From Dryomyza anilis (taxonomy: Eukaryota > Arthropoda > Insecta > Diptera > Dryomyzidae): a DNA stretch of 64,000 nucleotides. Of the stretch, positions 10,660 to 21,392 are shown one piece after another. Positions within the stretch are counted from its first letter, which is position 1, and each line of letters begins with the position of its first letter. The stretch spans positions 84,138,696-84,202,695 of the forward strand of contig OX638132.1 in the NCBI GenBank assembly GCA_951804985.1, written 5' to 3'. The notes beneath the pieces were generated by a model. The model saw only the letters and a list, made by a program, of their open reading frames with translations. It made no database searches and was not told where the DNA came from. The position numbers and the translations under genes were made by a program.

Positions 10660-11019
10660 TATGGTGCTGCAAATCAACCAAGTGATTGGCAGCACCATCT
10701 CAGAATTTTATGAAATTTGGAAGTATAGTGAAACAACATAAAATGAAGATATTGGATAATTTTCATCTTCCCAAATGGTGTGGTTTCAGAAATTTGGTGG
10801 TTTTCAATTTGAAAAAATTGTATAAAAATCATATAGGTGGTGCAAATCAATTGAACGTAACTTAAGCTATAGTGAACCAAAATAAAACACAAAGATCTCA
10901 TTTTAAAGATATTAAAATTGCCGAAAAGATATCATACAATATTCATATTCAGTCAGTTTTAAACAAAGTATATTTCAAAAGAACATATCTCAAAAAGCTA
11001 CCTTTTTAAAATTTTTAAA
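10660..11019. other. Unassigned AT-rich DNA between repeats
   Basis: There is no supported gene. A short inverted phrase (GGTGCTGCAAATCAACC near 10661, and GGTGGTGCAAATCAATTGAA near 10834 in direct orientation) suggests old repeat material. Confidence 0.35.
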
Positions 11020-11390
11020 TTAATATATCGTCACTGTTTTGCTATAACTCTTTAATGGTACAAGATAAAGTAGTGATGTAAAGTCATTTATTGTTTGTTT
11101 TTAAAGCACCTATCGATCTGCATCATTAATTAAAAATATTTTGCCAAACATTTTTTCCTGCAAATAACAAATGGCAAATTAATGTTTGGCAAAATATTTT
11201 TAATTAATGATGCAGATCGATAGGTGCTTTAAAAACAAACAATAAATGCCTTTGCATCACCATGTTATCTTGTACCATTAAAGAGTTATAGCAAAAATGA
11301 AAAGATTCGCCCTTTTGACATGACAAGATTTTCAATTTTTCCAATTTCTTCGTTTTTTTTTGCTTTAATTGTTTAAAACAGACCACTATT
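11020..11390. mobile_element. Foldback element family C, copy 1
   Basis: Bases 11103-11152 are a perfect 50 bp inverted match to 11181-11230, around a short unpaired centre. The pairing continues outward with mismatches through the ACAAGATAA / TTATCTTGT motifs to about 11030 and 11300. The left edge carries ATATCGTCACTG and the right edge carries TTCGCCCTTTTGACATGACA, both family C signatures. No coding sequence is present. Confidence 0.85.
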
Positions 11391-11434
11391 AAATCAACGT
11401 GGTAAGACATCTTTTTGGCAATTTTATATCTTTA

Positions 11435-11552
11435 AAATCAGAAACATTGATGTTTTCTAGTTATCAATATTATGAATCGTTCTTCAATACAATGAACCAT
11501 GGTTTGAAGAACGAAATTCATCAATATGATGATGTCTTTTTTTCTGTGCAGA
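11435..11552. mobile_element. Short MITE-like fragment with TTCTGTGCA terminus
   Basis: The right edge reads CATCAATATGATGATGTC followed by TTTTTTTCTGTGCA. Its reverse complement resembles the terminus at 20392 (CACGCTGAAAAAAATGTACATC). An internal direct/inverted GAACG phrase around 11480-11510 forms a small hairpin. The left boundary is not clear. Confidence 0.4.
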
Positions 11553-12780
11553 ACCGGCATTCGCATGGAAGACGGGCACATTTGATCTCGACAAAAATCA
11601 TAATGAAATTTCTTTAATCTTCGCGTAAAGAGAGAGTATTGGTAACACGATGGGTCATGTTGGTCTATGAAAAAATTTAAAACGTATTCTGCAGACTCCA
11701 TGAATGCACTTTTAACACTTGTCGTTAATGTCCTTTCGTCGTTGATTTATTGTTCGAAAATGTGCCAGTGTAACTCACATTTCCGCGGTTGCCGTATCTT
11801 GTGCCGTACCACAGCAGCAGCATAGCAACCACTTTGACAATTTGGCGACAATAAGAAAATCACTAATAAATTATATGATGCCGCCGTCGACTGGAACGAA
11901 TTTCATTGAGGCGGTGCCGCATCGTATTCGTCACAGCATGATTACATCCGTGCATTCGTTCGTTCGGATGTGTTCGTTTTGCACAAATTGCAAAATCGTC
12001 AAAAGCAAGAAAATTGACTTCTAACTCGGCAACAGCTACATGGATGGATTAACGTAGTTGCTGCTGCTTTTTTATGCCAACCACGTCAGACAACGTTAAC
12101 ATGTCGTCCTCTTTCACTTGCCGGCAGGAGGATCTGCTGAATTACGCGAGGGTGCAAATTGTAAGTCGTAGGTCCTGATACTTCGTCTTCGCCTACGTTA
12201 TGTCCTCCTCCTTTGGTTGGTCCTTCTGCCTTTCGTTTACACGTAAAACAATGCCGTGCATTTATTCGCGTCAATGTGACGCCTCCTGCATGCGAAATGT
12301 TATCTCCAGATGTTTACTAGGCAGTCAACCAGCCAACCAGTCATTCCTTCAGCTTCAGTCTTCGAAACCCCCCACCCCCCGTCGCATTCTTTTGTGCGCA
12401 GTCATGCAAATTTTGTTTAGCTACACAACTACCAACCACAACAACAACTGCAACAACAACAAAAATCACTTCCGCTGCACTTCCTTAACGCTGTGTTATA
12501 CTCCATGCACTGCGTTCGATGCGGCGGCTGCTCTTTGACGCCGGAGCAGCTGCGTTGCGATGCGATGCGATGCGCTCTCATGATAAATCGTTTCAATTAA
12601 CTCATCGATGATGGTGACGTTTGTGGTGCGTGCCACGGCCCTACACTCACTTTTTACATTTCACGCAAATTCCGAACCATGGTGCTTGACACCCACGAGT
12701 TGCCAGATAATCATGTAACAAAACCATTTAGTTTTAATTAGCTTTAAATTTGGTTTTGTATTTTAATAAAATTTTATTTT
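11553..12780. other. Lower-AT single-copy-looking DNA, no gene established
   Basis: This stretch has more G and C than its surroundings and lacks obvious repeats except CAACAA motifs near 12435-12465. Open frames at 11842 and 12200 are short and have no recognisable similarity, so I do not call them. It may be conserved intron or intergenic sequence. Confidence 0.4.
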
Positions 12781-12789
12781 ATAATTTCC

Positions 12790-15135
12790 ATACCAATATT
12801 TTGAAATTTTCAATGAACCATGAAATTTTTAGTAAAGAATTGAATTTTTAGTGAACATTTTAATTTAAAGTGAACATTTGAATTTTTAGTGAACATTTGA
12901 ATTTTTAGTGAGCATTTGAATTTTTATAAAACATTTGAATTTTTATAAAACATTTGAATTTTTGATGAATATTTGAATTTTTAGTGAATATATGAATTTT
13001 AGTGAATATTTGAATTTTTGGTGAATATTGAATTCTTAGTGAACATTTGAATTTTTAGTGAACATTTGAATTTTTAGTGATCATTTGAATTTTAGTGAAG
13101 ATTTGAATTCTTAGTGAACATTTGAATTTTTAGTGAACATTTGAATTTTTAGAGATCATTTGAATTTTTAGTGAACATTTAAATTTTTAGTGAACATTTG
13201 AATTTTTAGTGAACATTTGAATTTTTTGTGAACATTAGGATTTTTCGTGAACATATGAATTTTTAGTGAACATTTGAATTTTTGGTGAACATTTTAGTTG
13301 TTCGTGAACATTTGTATTTAGTGAACATTTGCTTTATTAGATTTGAATTCTTAGTGAACATTTGAATTTTTAGTGAACATTTGAATTTTTAGTGATCATT
13401 TGAATTTTTAGTGAACATTTAAATTTTTAGTGAACATTTAAATTTTTAGTGAACATTTGAATTTTTAGTGAACATTTGAATGTTTCGTGAACATTAGAAT
13501 GTTTCGTGAACATATGAATTTTTAGTGAACATTTGAATTTTTGGTGAACATTTTAGTTGTTCGTGAACATTTGTATTTAGTGAACATTTGCTTTTTTAGT
13601 GAAGATTTGAATTCTTAGTGAAAATTTGAATTTTTAGTGAGCATTTGAATTTTTAGTGAACATTTGAATTTGTAGTGAACATTTGAATTTTTAGAGAGCA
13701 TTTGAATCTTTAGTAAACATTTAAATTTTTAGTGAACATTTGAATTTTAGAGAACATTTGTTTTTTTTGTCAACATTTGAATTTTTAGTGAGCATTTGAA
13801 TTTTTAGAACATTTGCGTTTTTACTGAAGTTTTAAATTTTTAATAAACATTTTTAGTGAAGATTTGTATTTTTATAAAACATATGAATTTTTTGTGAACA
13901 TATGAATTTTTAGTGAACATTTGAATTTTTGGTAAACATTGGAATTTTTGGTGAACATTTAAATTTTAAGTGAACATTTTATATTTGCATTTTTAGTGAG
14001 AATTGGAATTCTTCGTGAAAATTTGCATTTTCGTAAACATTTGAATTTTTGATGAATATTTGAGTTTTTAGTGAACATTTGAATTTTTGATGAATATTTG
14101 AATTTTTAGTGAACATTTGATATTTTTAGTGAATATTTTAGTTGTTAGTGAACATTTGTATTTAGTGAACATTTGAATTTTTCGTAAACATATGAATTTT
14201 TAGTGAATATTTGAATTTTTGGTGAACATTTGAATTTGTAGTGAACATTTGAATTTTTAATGAACATTTGAATTTTTAGTGATCATTGAATTTTTAGTGA
14301 ACATTTAAAATTTTAGTGAACATTTGAATTTTTCGTGAACATTTGAATTTTTAGAGAACATTTGAATATTTAGTCAACATTTGAATTTTTAGTGCACATT
14401 AAGATTTTAATGAACATTTGAATTTTTGGTGATCATTGAATTTTTAGTGAACATTTGAATTTTTGGTGAACATTTGAATTTTTGGTGAACATTTAAATTT
14501 TTAGTGAACATTTTAGTTGTTAGTGAACATTTGTATTTAGTGAACATTTGCATTTTTAGTGAAGATTTGAATTCTTAGTGAGCATTTGCATTTCTCGTAA
14601 ACATTTGAATTTTTAGTGAACCTTTGAATTTTTGATGAATATTTGAATTTTTAGTGAACATTTGAAATTTTTAGTGAATATTTAAACTTTTAGTATATAT
14701 ATATATTTTTAGTGAACATTTGAATTTTAGTGAACATTTGAATTTTTGGTGAACATATGAATTTTTGGTGAACATTTAAATTTTTAGTGAATGAATATTT
14801 AAAAATTTTAGTGAACATTTGAATTTTTAGTGAGCATTTGATTCTTTAGTAAACATTTAAATTTTTAGTGAAAATTTGAATTTTTAGTGAACATTTGAAT
14901 TTTTGGTGAACATTGGAATTTTTGGTGAACATTTAAATTATTAGTGAACATTTGAAATTTTAGTGAACATTTGAATTTTTATTGAAAATTCGATATTTGA
15001 ATCTTTAGTGATAATTTGAATATTTACTGAATATTTATAGTTTTAATGAACATTTGTGTTTTTAGTGAAGATTTCAGTCTTGATTTGAATTTTCAGTAAA
15101 CATTTAAATTGTTAGTAAATATTGGAAGTTTTAGT
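12790..15135. repeat. 19 bp minisatellite array 1 (GTGAACATTTGAATTTTTA)
   Basis: About 2.3 kb of imperfect tandem copies of a 19 bp unit, with variants GAGCATTT, GATCATTT and GAATATTT. Longer units recur inside: the phrase TTTTAGTTGTTCGTGAACAT appears near 13292 and 13553, with TTAGTTGTTAGTGAACATTT near 14130 and 14512. This indicates higher-order duplication. Related arrays lie at 39416-41200, 50290-51570 and 57000-58470. Confidence 0.95.
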
Positions 15136-15165
15136 CAATCGTGGTTCGCCTGTTGCCGACCCCTG
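15136..15165 (-). mobile_element. hAT-like terminal sequence bounding minisatellite 1
   Basis: On the minus strand this reads CAGGGGTCGGCAACAGGCG and continues GAACCACGATTG. CAGGGGTCGGCAA-type ends are typical of hAT-superfamily elements. It marks the right edge of the 19 bp array. I could not find a matching left terminus or the expected 8 bp duplication, so this is a one-sided call. Confidence 0.6.
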
Positions 15166-15902
15166 CTATAGACCATAGCACCAGCTAATTACAAAGTAAT
15201 AACGTATTTAATGCACTTACAATAGTAACGTGTATTACGTAAAATCTTCCTATTATTATTATTAAAGCCTTTTATGTTTTTATTATTGCAAAACTCTTGC
15301 CACATTGTATTTGTTGTTGGCATTTTTGGTGTTGCCAAATGGGAGGTATACTTCCTGGTTCCGGGCAACAAGGCTTGCGTTACGAAAATTACTGGCCGGC
15401 CGATTGTACGTTACGTTTGCATGAACAGCAATTACATGGACATCGACACGACATGCAAGACATGTGACCACACAGACACATAGACAGACACCGTTACACA
15501 TTTACTACAAGTACACCGAGTACAATGTTGTAAAAGTACTGCTACTGCTGGTGTGTGCTGAACAAACATGATTTATGTCATTCGGATAAACATTTGGTCG
15601 GTCTGTCTGTCGTTCAGTTGGTATACAAATACCGCACAACTGGTGAGACCTACGAGTATTATGTGTGGTTTTGGTTCAAAGTCATATTTGGTCCTGTAAA
15701 CACTTTTATATTCTCTGGAATTTTGTGGATATTTGTTTGCACTGACTTTTAAATTGCTTCTGTAGTTATTGCAAAGCCTTTTGCTGATGTTAGCCGAGAT
15801 AATAATAATACCAATGTAATAATCGGGTGTCATAGTAGGTCATAGTAATGCTTCAATATTGTAAGAGTTTGTGCATGAATATGTAGAAAGGAATTTGCAA
15901 TA
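15166..15902. other. Unique-looking non-coding DNA
   Basis: The base composition is more balanced than in the arrays. Several 60-90 codon open frames overlap on both strands, but none shows splice sites, a signal peptide or recognisable similarity. Confidence 0.4.
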
Positions 15903-16320
15903 GCAGGGACCCGTGCTTCGCTGTGGACAATTTTTTTGATGTTCTAAATGTTGTAACCGAAACAAAAATAATTCTCCCAAAGAAAATTTTTCCTCGGCGA
16001 AAAACCCGTGGAATATTTGTCCGTATAATTTTTCGCAGTAGGATTTTTTGCCGTGAAATTCTGCGCCGTGGAAAGCTTTCTCGTAGAATTATGCCAGAAA
16101 GAATTCTGCCCCGTAGCATTTTTCCCAGTGTGTTGAGTTTTAGTGTGGTACATTTTAGTGTAGTGAATTTTAGTGTGGTGAATTTTTAGTGTGGTGAGTT
16201 TTAGAGTGGTGAGTTTTAGTGCCATGAGTTTTAGTGTGGTGAGTTTTAGTGTGGTGATTTTCGATGTTGTAAGTTTCGGTGTGGTGAATTTCGGTGTGAT
16301 GAGTTTAAAGAATTTGGGGT
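15903..16320 (+). mobile_element. Composite repeat family B, copy 2 (truncated)
   Basis: It starts with GCAGGGACCCGTGCTTCGCTGTGG, continues with diverged CCCGTGGAA/CCGTAGAA-type motifs to 16120, then the 15 bp GTGTGGTGAGTTTTA array at about 16131-16310. The T-rich spacer and tail of the other copies are missing. Confidence 0.75.
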
Positions 16321-16344
16321 GGTTCCCAACAAACATAGTTTCGA

Positions 16345-16765
16345 TTGTATAAAATTTCGATAACGTTTCGAATTCGTAACGATATCGTTAAATTTGAACA
16401 GAAAATGTATTGAATTATTTGTCAAAAAAAACTGTTCAATGAAAAAATTTAATAAATTTTAAATTTTGAAAAAATTTCGCAACTGTTAGAAACTTTTAAA
16501 ATTTAGTAAGTATGCAATATTTTTTTGAAATTTTTTGAATTTGAAATTGAATAAGCTTTTCGAATTCGTTTCGATTTCGAAATTGAATAATTTTTCGAAT
16601 TCGTTTCGATATCGAGAATTCATACAATATCGATATCGTTAACGATAGAGCCATTTTTTTCGAGAACGCTATCATACTCGAATCATTAATGATAGTCGAA
16701 AACGATAACAATGTTCGTTCAAACGATATCGTTTCGAATTCGTTTCGATATCGTTTGGTATGCTG
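16345..16765. repeat. TCGATATCG / TTCGAATTCG motif-dense region
   Basis: TCGATATCG, TTCGATTTCG and GAATTCGTTTCGAT phrases recur many times over 400 bp, often as self-complementary words. A related cluster lies at 31385-31780. No coding potential is supported. Confidence 0.6.
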
Positions 16766-16982
16766 GGTTGGTATACCCAGGTGTGAAATATCTTGATATC
16801 ACTATGAAAACTGTCGCCATACACCAACATCTTGAACAAGTACCTTCTGTGAAAATGTACCCACTGGTCCAATCCCGTCCACATTCGTCGAGACCGTTTA
16901 GGATAAATATCGCGCTGACCAAAATTTCAACTCTATTTAGCTTATTTAGAAATTCCAATACAATTCTGAATTACTACTTAGC

Positions 16983-16990
16983 TATATAAA
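16983..16990 (+). promoter_or_regulatory. TATA box candidate for the 17162 gene
   Basis: TATATAAA lies about 180 bases upstream of the ATG at 17162. A TCA-containing initiator-like stretch occurs near 17002, closer than the usual ~30 bases, so the exact start site is uncertain. In AT-rich DNA such a motif can occur by chance. Confidence 0.35.
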
Positions 16991-17161
16991 AACAATTCAT
17001 ATCAACTGATTTTAGAAAATTTAATCAATTTGTGAATTTTTTTTTAGTTTTCAATTTTATATTTTTTTGTGCATACGTTTTTTTTATTTGTGAGAAAGAA
17101 ATTTTGATATATTTTTATTTACATTTATTTCAACCTAAACAAATAATTAATTGTGTAAATT

Positions 17162-17776
17162 ATGAGAGTTCAAGTCTTCAATATCATTATCACAATCGCG
17201 TGTATGGCAAAAACGCTCAACGGGCAGGAGGAGAACGCTGTAGATGAACGCTGTCAACCAATCCAAAACACAAAGCTCATTTACTATTGCAAGGGCATTT
17301 ATTCTAAAGAAATAAAAATGAAATATGACGATTTGTTGGTGGCAGTAGGCACCACATATACTGTGTACCTGGTCAAAAATGCAAGCTCCGAAATCTTCAT
17401 CACATTTGGCGAATTACCGAATACGTGCTGGCGTATGCAATTCTCCTCGCCCACTGCTTTCGAGTGTATCTATTCTTATACGGATAAGCATCTACATTTT
17501 AATATTACCAATGGAGCGATGCATTGCTTTAAAATGCACATACAGTATGCAGATGAATTGGTCGATAAATGCCATTCGCACGATGGATATTTTCGTGGTG
17601 ACATGAAGTGGTATCGTTATATGCATGCCAAGAAGTCAACGTATGTAGCCTTGCATTATAATTCCACCACTCCGGTTAACGCAGCGATGAATCTCCGCAG
17701 TATGTTGCATCCAACGATTGCTTTAGCGATGATAACGATTGTGTTCGGACATATTCAATCAAAATTATATTGGTAA
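17162..17776 (+). CDS. Small secreted or GPI-anchored glycoprotein, unknown family
   Basis: An uninterrupted 204-codon frame. Residues 1-20 look like a secretory signal, with a hydrophobic stretch VFNIIITIACMA and likely cleavage near residues 16-21. The mature part has six cysteines (31, 43, 89, 102, 122, 137), an even number that suits three disulfides in an extracellular domain. Three N-glycosylation sequons are visible at N73 (NAS), N114 (NIT) and N167 (NST). The C-terminus has a hydrophobic stretch, TIALAMITIVFGHI at about 185-198, after small residues (NAAMN), then a short polar end. That could be a GPI-anchor signal or a membrane segment. The first ATG is preferred because a start at Met15 would remove the signal. 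AATAAA follows 33 bases after the stop, and no intron is evident. Codon use is less AT-biased than the flanks. I recognise no family and infer no function beyond export. Confidence 0.65.
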   Translation: MRVQVFNIIITIACMAKTLNGQEENAVDERCQPIQNTKLIYYCKGIYSKEIKMKYDDLLVAVGTTYTVYLVKNASSEIFITFGELPNTCWRMQFSSPTAFECIYSYTDKHLHFNITNGAMHCFKMHIQYADELVDKCHSHDGYFRGDMKWYRYMHAKKSTYVALHYNSTTPVNAAMNLRSMLHPTIALAMITIVFGHIQSKLYW

Positions 17777-17808
17777 AAAAAACATCTTTTTCGAAAAAAA
17801 CACAAAAA

Positions 17809-17814
17809 AATAAA
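17809..17814 (+). terminator. Poly(A) signal AATAAA for the 17162 gene
   Basis: A canonical AATAAA 33 bases after the TAA stop, followed by A/T-rich and then T-rich sequence (GTTTTTGTTTTTATTTT near 17850). Spacing suits a very short 3' UTR. AATAAA is common in such AT-rich DNA. Confidence 0.45.
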
Positions 17815-18029
17815 TATAATAATTTTGACAAAATGCAAATAATAGTTTTTGTTTTTATTTTATGGTTTTATAAATTTAGATGTTGAAAAAAAAAAAAAAA
17901 AAAAGAAATAGTGAAGATATATGATTGGCAAAATGCATTGAGTAGCAGATCAAAGGCAGCTAAGCTAATCCGCTTTATCATCGGTCTTTCTCTGCAGATT
18001 CTATATTTTAGGTCGCTTAAATTTATCTT

Positions 18030-18180
18030 AAATTTCCTTAAATTTTCCGCATGCATTTCCTATAAGTTTTATGCTTTCGAGGTTTTTTGGAGCATTTTGT
18101 CGGCTGAATGTGGAATCCGGCCGATTTGTTTCTGCGGGAATATATCAACATTTTCTCATATTAAAAGTGAACGGAAGGAC
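18030..18180. repeat. Short dispersed segment shared with 23980-24040
   Basis: TTTCGAGGTTTTTTGGAGCA followed by TTTTGTCGGCTGAATGTG here resembles TTTTGAGGTTTTCTCGAGCA followed by TTTTTGTCGGCTTAGTGTG at about 23998-24035. Identity is partial but in the same order, so this looks like an uncharacterised dispersed repeat. Confidence 0.45.
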
Positions 18181-18399
18181 TACAAAATCAAAGAGCGCCT
18201 CTACGAAGTGCTGACACCTACAATTTCGAAGCCATGAAGGACTTCGTCTGCGCACCCGGTGGTGGTCAACGTAGGAGAACGAAACGTACGAAACGTATGA
18301 AACTCCGGTGGAGCTACTGGTGGGGCTTGAGGTGCTAATCTGTGGCCAGCGAGCACATTAAGGTGGCGTAATAGCAGCAGCGGAATCCTTCATGGGTTG

Positions 18400-19072
18400 T
18401 AATGGCCAAAAAATTCGACTAATAGGTGGTAGGTGTCGATCTATTTTTCTGGGATCTTTTCCTGGATTAGGCGCAATGTAAAAATCTGTTCTATAGTGGA
18501 CTTTTCAGGTATGAAGCCGCACTGATAAGGTTAAATCAGTCAGTTGACGATGGGCTTCAGTCTATCACATAATACGCACGATAGAACCTTGTATGCGATA
18601 TTGAGTAGACTGATCCCACGGTAGTTGGCGCAGATAGTGGGATCCCCTTTCTTAAGGATTGGCCAGAGTACACTGAGGTTCCAGTCACTTAGCATGCTTT
18701 GAACCGACCATAATCTGCTTACAAGCTCGTGCATGCTCTCTATTAGCTCGTCGCCTCCGGTCTGTTCTGTCCTCGTCATGGTCGGGTGGTGGAATCTCAA
18801 CGTCGTCATCAAGGACTGGCGTTGCCGGGTTTACTTCTCTATCAGTGGAATTTCTGTCATCATCACCGGTCAGCAGTTTAGAGAAGTGATCCCTCCGTAT
18901 TTTCAGTGCGATCTGGCGTCAACCATGTGGCCTTGTGGATATCGAAATGTTCAAATATAGCGCTACTAACTACCATGTTTCGTTCTGCGGCGAAGTCGAT
19001 AAGCCTCGTTCCGTTATCGGAAGTGTTGGCATGTTGGATAAAGTTTCCGATTGTAGCACAATAAATTCGCAC
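18400..19072 (-). pseudogene. Non-LTR retrotransposon relic: endonuclease C-terminus and reverse transcriptase
   Basis: Read on the minus strand, 19072-18878 encodes TSDNGTRLIDFAAERNMVV and then HKATWLTPDR. These are hallmarks of the C-terminal part of APE-type endonucleases in fly non-LTR elements, often annotated 'craniofacial development protein 2-like'. At 18812-18540 follow DWNLSVLWPILKKGDPT and CANYRGISLLNIAYKVLSCV, the N-terminal fingers of reverse transcriptase. A frameshifted continuation (YQCGFIPEKSTIEQIFTLR) runs to about 18430. Sequence between endonuclease and RT is deleted, and the RT catalytic core is missing. It is a dead fragment, split from its own 5' part by the insertion at 19080-19495. 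Confidence 0.85.
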
Positions 19073-19079
19073 ATTTGGG

Positions 19080-19495
19080 CAGGGGCCTCAAAATTCTCCT
19101 TGGAGTTCCTGGACCGAATTCAACAACGTGCTATATTTAATAGGGGATGAAAATATTTCATCCTCTATTGGTTCTCTTGAGCACCGAAGGACCGTTGGAT
19201 GTGTAAGCCAGTTTTATAGGTATTACAACGGTAAGTGTTCGAGGGAAATACGTGGTCTGATCCCACCAGGTCGTGTGTTCTCTCGTTCTAGTCGGGCATC
19301 AAACCAAGCCCAACTCTTCGTAGTCCACTCGGCTCCCTGTGTCCGTTTTTCCCGACATTTTTGATAATGGCAAGTTCAAAACAAACATTCACCGACACTA
19401 CTCTATCTTTCCCCCCTCCTTTTAAAATATCATCCCTTCTTACGATCAGCACTGAGCTTTGCATGAATAGGGGGCATCCCCTGAGCGTTGGTTAA
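19080..19495 (+). pseudogene. 5'-truncated non-LTR retrotransposon, RT C-terminal end (Jockey/CR1-like)
   Basis: The plus strand encodes LEFLDRIQQRAI, then after a frameshift near 19130 GDENISSSIGSLEHRRTVGC, FYRYYNGKCSREIRGLIPP and ASNQAQLFVVHSAPCVRFS. This is the conserved tail following the reverse transcriptase domain in many fly non-LTR elements. More distal residues continue, in broken frames, to about 19420, followed by a short 3' UTR. The fragment lies inside a minus-strand element between its two endonuclease parts, so it inserted later. Truncation at the 5' end is typical of target-primed reverse transcription. No product is expected. Confidence 0.8.
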
Positions 19496-20011
19496 TTTGT
19501 AAAAATTTGGCTGATGTGGAAATATTTTGCCTTAATTCGGATTGTTGCCAGCCTTTCGTCCACGGGCGTGAAGTTTCTTGCCGACCACAAATACACATCC
19601 AAATTCGTGTCCCTACGCATGGCAGCTGTAGTAGATATCACAGGACACTAGTTTCGAGCAGTTCCTGGATAGCGGTGATGTCAGCCTAATATTTTGCGAG
19701 GACATCTACCAGCTTGATAGAGGCACCTGCCCTATAAAGGGTCCCAACATTCCAGTTACATATCTGTTAATCATGATCCTTAAAACGTTTACGTGGGTTA
19801 TCATCGTGGCTTCTGTTTTGTTTTCATTGGGCGCATATGTTTTTCCAGTGGTGAGACCCAAACCCAACGCACGAACCCTCTCTGTGATGGAGAGGTTCGC
19901 CACACACTTTAGCCGACTTCTACATCGGGTGCTGTAGAGCGTAATTTCTAGGGACTTCCGCTCGGAGGACTTCCATCGAAGTGGAAGTGTCACCATTTGA
20001 AAATTTGTCAA
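19496..20011 (-). pseudogene. Non-LTR retrotransposon relic: 5' region and endonuclease N-terminus
   Basis: Read on the minus strand, about 19760-19690 gives NVGTLYRAGASIKLVDVLAK in a shifted frame, the start of an APE-type endonuclease. About 19640-19500 gives CDIYYSCHA and, in another frame, FTPVDERLATIRIKAKYFHI. Frames change at least twice and stops interrupt them. The 19706-20011 open frame is mostly the 5' leader read out of frame. Together with 18400-19072 this is one element, broken by the plus-strand insertion and missing roughly 50 codons at the junction. Confidence 0.75.
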
Positions 20012-20391
20012 TTCTGGCGTCCAGTTAGTTGACTTGAGACGACACCGACAAGGATTGCGCTAGCTTCGGCATGTTGAAGCGCGCAGTAATATTGCCTTGT
20101 GATAATCGCCCCCATAGCCCGGATAACTGTAATACCAAATTCTATAATTCGGGATCCCTGAATTTTTTTTTTAATACCGAAAGTTCCGGACTTGTTAAAA
20201 TACTTCGAGATTGGAATCTCGAGTACATTTTATTAAGTTTTCAATACAATTGTATTTGATTGACTGAATTTGACTACACAATGTATTAAAAGTTCCTTTT
20301 CTACATAACGCAGTAATTGTATAATGTATTATTCTGCATTTCTTTATTATTTTAAGTTCGTGCGCACACATGACTAATTTACTGCGAAATT

Positions 20392-20829
20392 CACGCTGAA
20401 AAAAATGTACATCATATTGATGTATTCCGTTGTGTTGAAGAACTCTTTATATATTCTACATATATTGTTAACTACAAAACATCAAAGTTATGAATTCATT
20501 ATCAATTTGATGAATGACCGAAACAGTGTGTTATGAATGCGATCATAAATATGATGAATGCTTGATAACTGTGGAAATAATGTTCATCATTATGATGAAT
20601 TGTATGTATTCTTTCATCATATTAATAAACAAATATATCAAATGCATCATATATGTACTTCATATTGTAGAATGCTGTTCATCAAACCAAATCTCAATCA
20701 AAATATTTATTTTTCGTTCATTTTTTGCAATAATTTTCAGTTCTTAAGTAAATTTTTATTTTTCGAAAAATATTTTTTTTTTGAAAATAATGCAAATGTA
20801 ATTATTATGCACTTTCACAAGTATTTATA
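20392..20829 (+). mobile_element. ATCATATTGATG-rich dispersed repeat with CACGCTG-type left end
   Basis: The left edge reads CACGCTGAAAAAAATGTA, followed by repeated CATCATATTGATG and TGATGAAT words. The block at 20645-20750 recurs inverted at 9250-9350. The right end is unclear: it may be 20829, or the repeat may share the terminus at 21049 with the adjacent MITE. Confidence 0.55.
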
Positions 20830-21049
20830 CACTGAGGGAAAAATGTTTTAAAATAAAATAAAATTGTGTTAATATTAAACACAATTGACAATTAACAATA
20901 AATCAAACTTTTCATTTTAATTTCATTTTAATCATTTGTTTTCAACAAAAATTTTTAAACAATTTTATTAAAATTTAAAACAATTTTATTTGAATTATTT
21001 CATTTTTAAACATTTGTTCTTAATTTTCAAGTATGTTTTTTTCGCAGTG
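20830..21049. mobile_element. 220 bp MITE with CACTG termini
   Basis: It begins CACTGAGGGAAAAATG and ends TTTTTTTCGCAGTG, whose reverse complement is CACTGCGAAAAAAA. The interior is almost purely A/T, with AAACATTT and AATTTTATT words in both orientations. No clear target-site duplication was seen. CACTG ends occur in several superfamilies, so the class is open. Confidence 0.6.
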
Positions 21050-21392
21050 CAACAATCTGTGAAATATAAATACAGAATGCAGCAAAAATAATTGCAGAAG
21101 TAGTACTTTTTCCAACAATATCTATGACATACAAATAAATACATAATGTAGTAAATAAAATGCTGTTGTAGTTATGTTCATACAATGATATTTAAATAAG
21201 TGATAAATGTAGTAAAAACTTAGTAATAACCTATCTTCATAATTAAGTTTTAAATTAATTAAATACAAAAATATGGTTTAATTCCATAAAAATGTTTTAT
21301 AGATTGCAGTAAGTGTATATGGTAGTTTTGCATACAAATACAACTACATCGATGTAGTAAAAATATATAAAATACTTTTGGACGTAAATCAA
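21050..21392. other. AT-rich non-coding DNA
   Basis: TGTAGTAAA and TACAAATA words recur, with an average spacing of about 60-100 bases, but no clean period or terminus is visible. No gene was seen. Confidence 0.35.

Noticed and set aside
12790..15135. CRISPR-like array
   Set aside because: The repeats are contiguous 19 bp units without spacers, in an insect-type nuclear context with no cas genes.
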